50,672 nucleotides of DNA, taken from NCBI GenBank assembly GCA_028715415.1, contig JAQURX010000013.1, positions 1 to 50,672 on the forward strand, in the 5' to 3' direction. The position numbers and the translations under genes are program-made. This DNA comes from Candidatus Omnitrophota bacterium. GTDB taxonomy: Bacteria; Omnitrophota; Gorgyraeia; Gygaellales; Profunditerraquicolaceae. Below are positions 48,454 to 50,672 of the stretch, one piece after another. Under the pieces are notes generated by a model, which was given only the letters and a program-made list of their open reading frames with translations, did no database searches and was not told the origin of the DNA. Each line of letters begins with the position of its first letter. Position 1 is the stretch's first letter.

Positions 48454-49071
48454 TTAGAGTTGTTGAAGATATGATTTAATTGCGGAGGAGATGCTAGAGA
48501 AGTCTTTAGCTTGGAGCCACTCTTTTTTAAAGACACTTGCGCCGAAGGAGATGGCACTTGCACCACAGGCAAAATAATCCTTCATATTCTGCGGAGTTAC
48601 GCCTGAACAAGCAAGGAGTTCAATGTCATTAAACGGAGCTTTTATTTCGCGGAAATATTCCGGGCCAAAGAATTTAGCAGGGAAAACCTTTACCATCGTT
48701 GCACCTTCCTTCCATGCTGCATAAATTTCAGGAGGAGTAAGCGCTCCGGGAAAAACCGGAATTTTATTCTTTACACAATACACGACAACTTCTTTAACTA
48801 AACATGGCATTACAATAAATGTTGCGCCTGCATCAAGTGCAGATTTTAAACTATCCATATCCAGCACAGTGCCAGCGCCCAAAACAAGCTTGCCTTGTGC
48901 TTTTTGCTTTGCAGTTTTAATTAATTGCGCGGCTCCCTTAGTATTCATCGTTATCTCTAAAGTCTTTAGCCCGCTTGCAATCACCGTCTCAATTAACGGC
49001 TCAATCTCTCCGGGCTCAACACCGCGCACAATACCTAAAACAGGCTGTTTTTTAAACTCAGCAACATTCAT
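48454..49071 (-). CDS. KDPG/KHG aldolase family protein
   Basis: The 205-residue class I aldolase has LGIVRGVEPGEIEP, LKTLEITMNT, GAGTVLDMDSLKSALDAGA, VFPGALTPPEI and MVKVFPAKFFG with the Schiff-base Lys. These are Eda-family landmarks. The substrate could be KDPG, KDPGal or another 2-keto-3-deoxy acid phosphate; no edd-like dehydratase is visible. It is directly after the DRE-TIM aldolase gene, stop to start within a base, so the two likely share a pathway. Confidence 0.88.
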   Translation of the reverse strand: MNVAEFKKQPVLGIVRGVEPGEIEPLIETVIASGLKTLEITMNTKGAAQLIKTAKQKAQGKLVLGAGTVLDMDSLKSALDAGATFIVMPCLVKEVVVYCVKNKIPVFPGALTPPEIYAAWKEGATMVKVFPAKFFGPEYFREIKAPFNDIELLACSGVTPQNMKDYFACGASAISFGASVFKKEWLQAKDFSSISSAIKSYLQQL

Positions 49072-50022
49072 TTATTCTTCTGCCTCGCCAACAAAACTTT
49101 CATAATATTCACGGTAATTTTCTTTTTTATCAGACTCACGCAAAGCAATTGCTGTGCGCGGATGCTCATCTAAAATTCCGGTTATCGCATAAGGAATAAA
49201 ATATCCCCACTCAATCTTCTTCTGCAAAGGAACAAATTCTTTGGAGATAACATCCAAAATCGGACGGATATCATATTTCGGATTCTTTAAAAACCCAAGC
49301 AATAATTCTGTAGGGCAATTTCCGGCGGCTCTACCTAATCCATAAATCGACCCATCCACATAATTTGCATTATGAATAATTGCTTCAATCGTATTTCCAA
49401 AAGCAAGCTGCTGATTGTTATGCGCATGCATCCCAACTTCTTTAGATTTTAAAATATCTTTTGCCTTCTTAATTAAGAACTCTGTTGTCTCCTGATATAA
49501 TGAGCCGAAACTATCAACTATATAAACAATCTTCGCCTTACATTCTTTTTCTAACTGCTCCAAGGCTTCTGTTAATTCATTATCAAGGGCGCGCGAAATT
49601 GCCATAATATTTACTGCAGTCTCATACCCCTTATCGCTAAAGTGATTTGCTAAGAAAATTGCTTTATCAACATCTTTAACGTAAGTTGCAACTCTAATCA
49701 TATCAACCGGGCTGTCTTTCTTAGGCAAAACATCTTCCACGTCAACTCTATCAACATCAACCATAACAGAAATCTTTGTCTGCGATTTAATTCCATGGAT
49801 TACCTCTTTTATGTCACCGTCTTCGCAGAATTTCCATTTACCATATTCTTTCTGGTTAAAAAGGCGCTTTGAGTTTTTATAACCAATCTCCATATAATCT
49901 ATGCCTGCCTCGGAAATTGCTTTGTAAACCGCGCGCACAAAATGCATGTCAAAATCATGGTTATTCATTAACCCGCCGTCGCGAATCGTGCAATCCAATA
50001 CTTTAATTTTTTCCCTGAACAT
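49072..50022 (-). CDS. DRE-TIM metallolyase, 4-hydroxy-2-oxovalerate aldolase-like
   Basis: The 316-residue protein begins KVLDCTIRDGGLMNNHDFD, containing the DRE-like D-x-T-x-R-D-G-G metal/base motif, and has GMHAHNNQQLAFGNTIEA with the metal-binding His pair, then IYGLGRAAGNCPTELLL. These are HMGL-like/MhpE-type aldolase features; citramalate- and isopropylmalate-synthase regulatory domains are absent. The substrate is uncertain. Pairing with a KDPG-type aldolase suggests a sugar-acid or branched pathway of unknown end product. Confidence 0.88.
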   Translation of the reverse strand: MFREKIKVLDCTIRDGGLMNNHDFDMHFVRAVYKAISEAGIDYMEIGYKNSKRLFNQKEYGKWKFCEDGDIKEVIHGIKSQTKISVMVDVDRVDVEDVLPKKDSPVDMIRVATYVKDVDKAIFLANHFSDKGYETAVNIMAISRALDNELTEALEQLEKECKAKIVYIVDSFGSLYQETTEFLIKKAKDILKSKEVGMHAHNNQQLAFGNTIEAIIHNANYVDGSIYGLGRAAGNCPTELLLGFLKNPKYDIRPILDVISKEFVPLQKKIEWGYFIPYAITGILDEHPRTAIALRESDKKENYREYYESFVGEAEE

Positions 50023-50137
50023 GTTGCCTCCTAAAATAATCTTAATAGATTTTTTCCGACGATTTGACTTAATTTATATCTTTAAAGTTTAACATAATCT
50101 TTATGAACGTGCAAGCGGGAATAAGGACAGTATAAAA

Positions 50138-50166
50138 AAAGGGCTAGCTTATAAAGCTAGCCCTTA
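50138..50166 (-). terminator. Terminator of the rRNA operon
   Basis: AAGGGCTAGCTT and AAGCTAGCCCTT pair perfectly around ATA and are followed on the minus strand by seven T, just after the 5S gene. Confidence 0.93.
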
Positions 50167-50174
50167 AAGTATAA

Positions 50175-50288
50175 GGGGCATCTACCTACTCTCACATATC
50201 CTTACGAATACACTACCATCGGCCTTGGAGAGCTTAACTTCCGTATTCGGAATGGGAACGGGTGTTTCCTCTCCAGCATAAATACCCC
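50175..50288 (-). rRNA. rrf: 5S ribosomal RNA
   Basis: Minus-strand sequence GGGGTATTTATGCTGGAGAG, then ACACCCGTTCCCATTCCGAA, a loop-A/B/C pattern typical of 5S rRNA, ending with a 3' arm AGATGCCCC that pairs with the 5' GGGGTATTT. About 114 nt; ends are set by this helix and may be off by a few bases. Confidence 0.95.
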
Positions 50289-50427
50289 AAGTCTTAAAAA
50301 AACTTCTACAACTATAATTCAAGTTGATAAAACTACTATTATAACCTTGGATCAGTTACTCCTTGCTTTCAATACTTTTGCTTAAAGAAAGCTCGGAGTT
50401 ATCCTCTCTTAAAATTAAGAAAGAATA

Positions 50428-50672
50428 AAGGCCAAGCCAATTGGCTATTAGTACGCATTAGCTTAAACTCTTACGAGTCTTACACTTTGCGCCTATCAAG
50501 GTCGTAGTCTACGACCAGCCTAATGGGGATACTAATTCTTGAGGGGGGCTTGGCACTTAGATGCTTTCAGCGCTTATCCCTTCCGAACATAGCTACCCGG
50601 CCTTTGCCCTTGGCAGGACAACCGGAACACCAGAGGTTCGTTTCTCTAGGTCCTCTCGTACTGAAGAGAACT
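50428..50672 (-). rRNA. rrl: 23S ribosomal RNA, 3' end only
   Basis: The minus strand carries the 3' part of 23S: AGTTCTCTTCAGTACGAGAG, with the sarcin-ricin loop AGTACGAGAGGACC, through TGCTGAAAGCATCTAAGTGC to a 3' end near GGCTTGGCCTT. The gene continues beyond the right edge. About 140 bases separate it from the 5S, with no tRNA in between; the spacer has short complementary runs (AACTCC/GGAGTAACT) that may form a processing stem. Confidence 0.95.

Noticed and set aside
50289-50427. tRNA gene in the 23S-5S spacer
   Set aside because: No acceptor or T-arm pattern (GGTTCRANYCC) found; the spacer only has short complementary processing-type stems.

Overview
The window reads as a chromosomal segment of a moderately AT-rich, Gram-negative-type bacterium. 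Lipoproteins with lipoboxes, an Mla/MCE lipid-transport set and diaminopimelate synthesis all point to an outer membrane. Lysine/DAP synthesis ends in an LL-diaminopimelate aminotransferase (dapL), the short route used by several deep-branching phyla. The gene neighbourhoods look most like Omnitrophota or a relative; that placement is inference from general familiarity and was not computed. TAA, TGA and TAG are all used as ordinary stops, so the code looks standard.

Region 1 (1-11700, minus strand) is one amino-acid operon read right to left: argC-argJ-argB-argD-argF-argG-argH-lysA-dapF-dapA-dapB-dapL. It has a clear sigma70-like promoter in front of argC, and many genes overlap or abut. It covers glutamate to arginine and aspartate semialdehyde to lysine, except the steps upstream of DapA. 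The asd gene lies in region 2. The last gene, dapL, runs off the left edge and carries an in-frame TAG at codon 3.

Region 2 (12000-27150, minus) is a long housekeeping run read right to left: BatD-like protein, recG, rsmD, coaD, yceD, rpmF, plsX, fabH, fabD, fabG, acpP, fabF, leuC, leuD, leuB, asd, truA. After it come rplM-rpsI with their own promoter and terminator. It supplies fatty-acid initiation and elongation, the later leucine steps, and ribosome and RNA maintenance.

Region 3 (27150-37500) begins with an intergenic stretch holding a probable small RNA and two large palindromes. It continues with dusB, pgi, a PPC/DUF296 protein, a secreted metallo-beta-lactamase-fold protein, a VanZ-like protein, an alpha/beta hydrolase and a lipid-transport set (MlaE with a STAS domain, MlaF, MlaD, PqiC-like lipoprotein). 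It ends with an endonuclease V-like protein and a lipoprotein.

Region 4 (37260-48450) is accessory. It has several tiny membrane proteins missed by length filters, a GNAT protein, two toxin-antitoxin pairs, radC, an Xre-type regulator, a lone receiver protein, a frameshifted Smr-domain gene, an ArsR regulator with a Cys-rich small protein, a TPR protein, and a three-gene unit of two membrane proteins plus a SecB-like protein. REP-like palindromes cluster around 47560-47725 and 48420. Region 5 (48454-50672) has a KDPG-aldolase-like gene and a DRE-TIM aldolase, then the 5S and the 3' end of the 23S rRNA on the minus strand.

The most unusual sequence-level feature is a family of degenerate heptanucleotide tandem arrays (consensus about AAGNNAC). 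They sit between operon genes and also in frame inside lysA, fabD and truA, where they encode extra Lys/Gln-rich loops. Palindromes also fall inside or at the start of coding regions (dapF, the Smr gene). Together these suggest that small repeats have spread through the genome, including into essential proteins.
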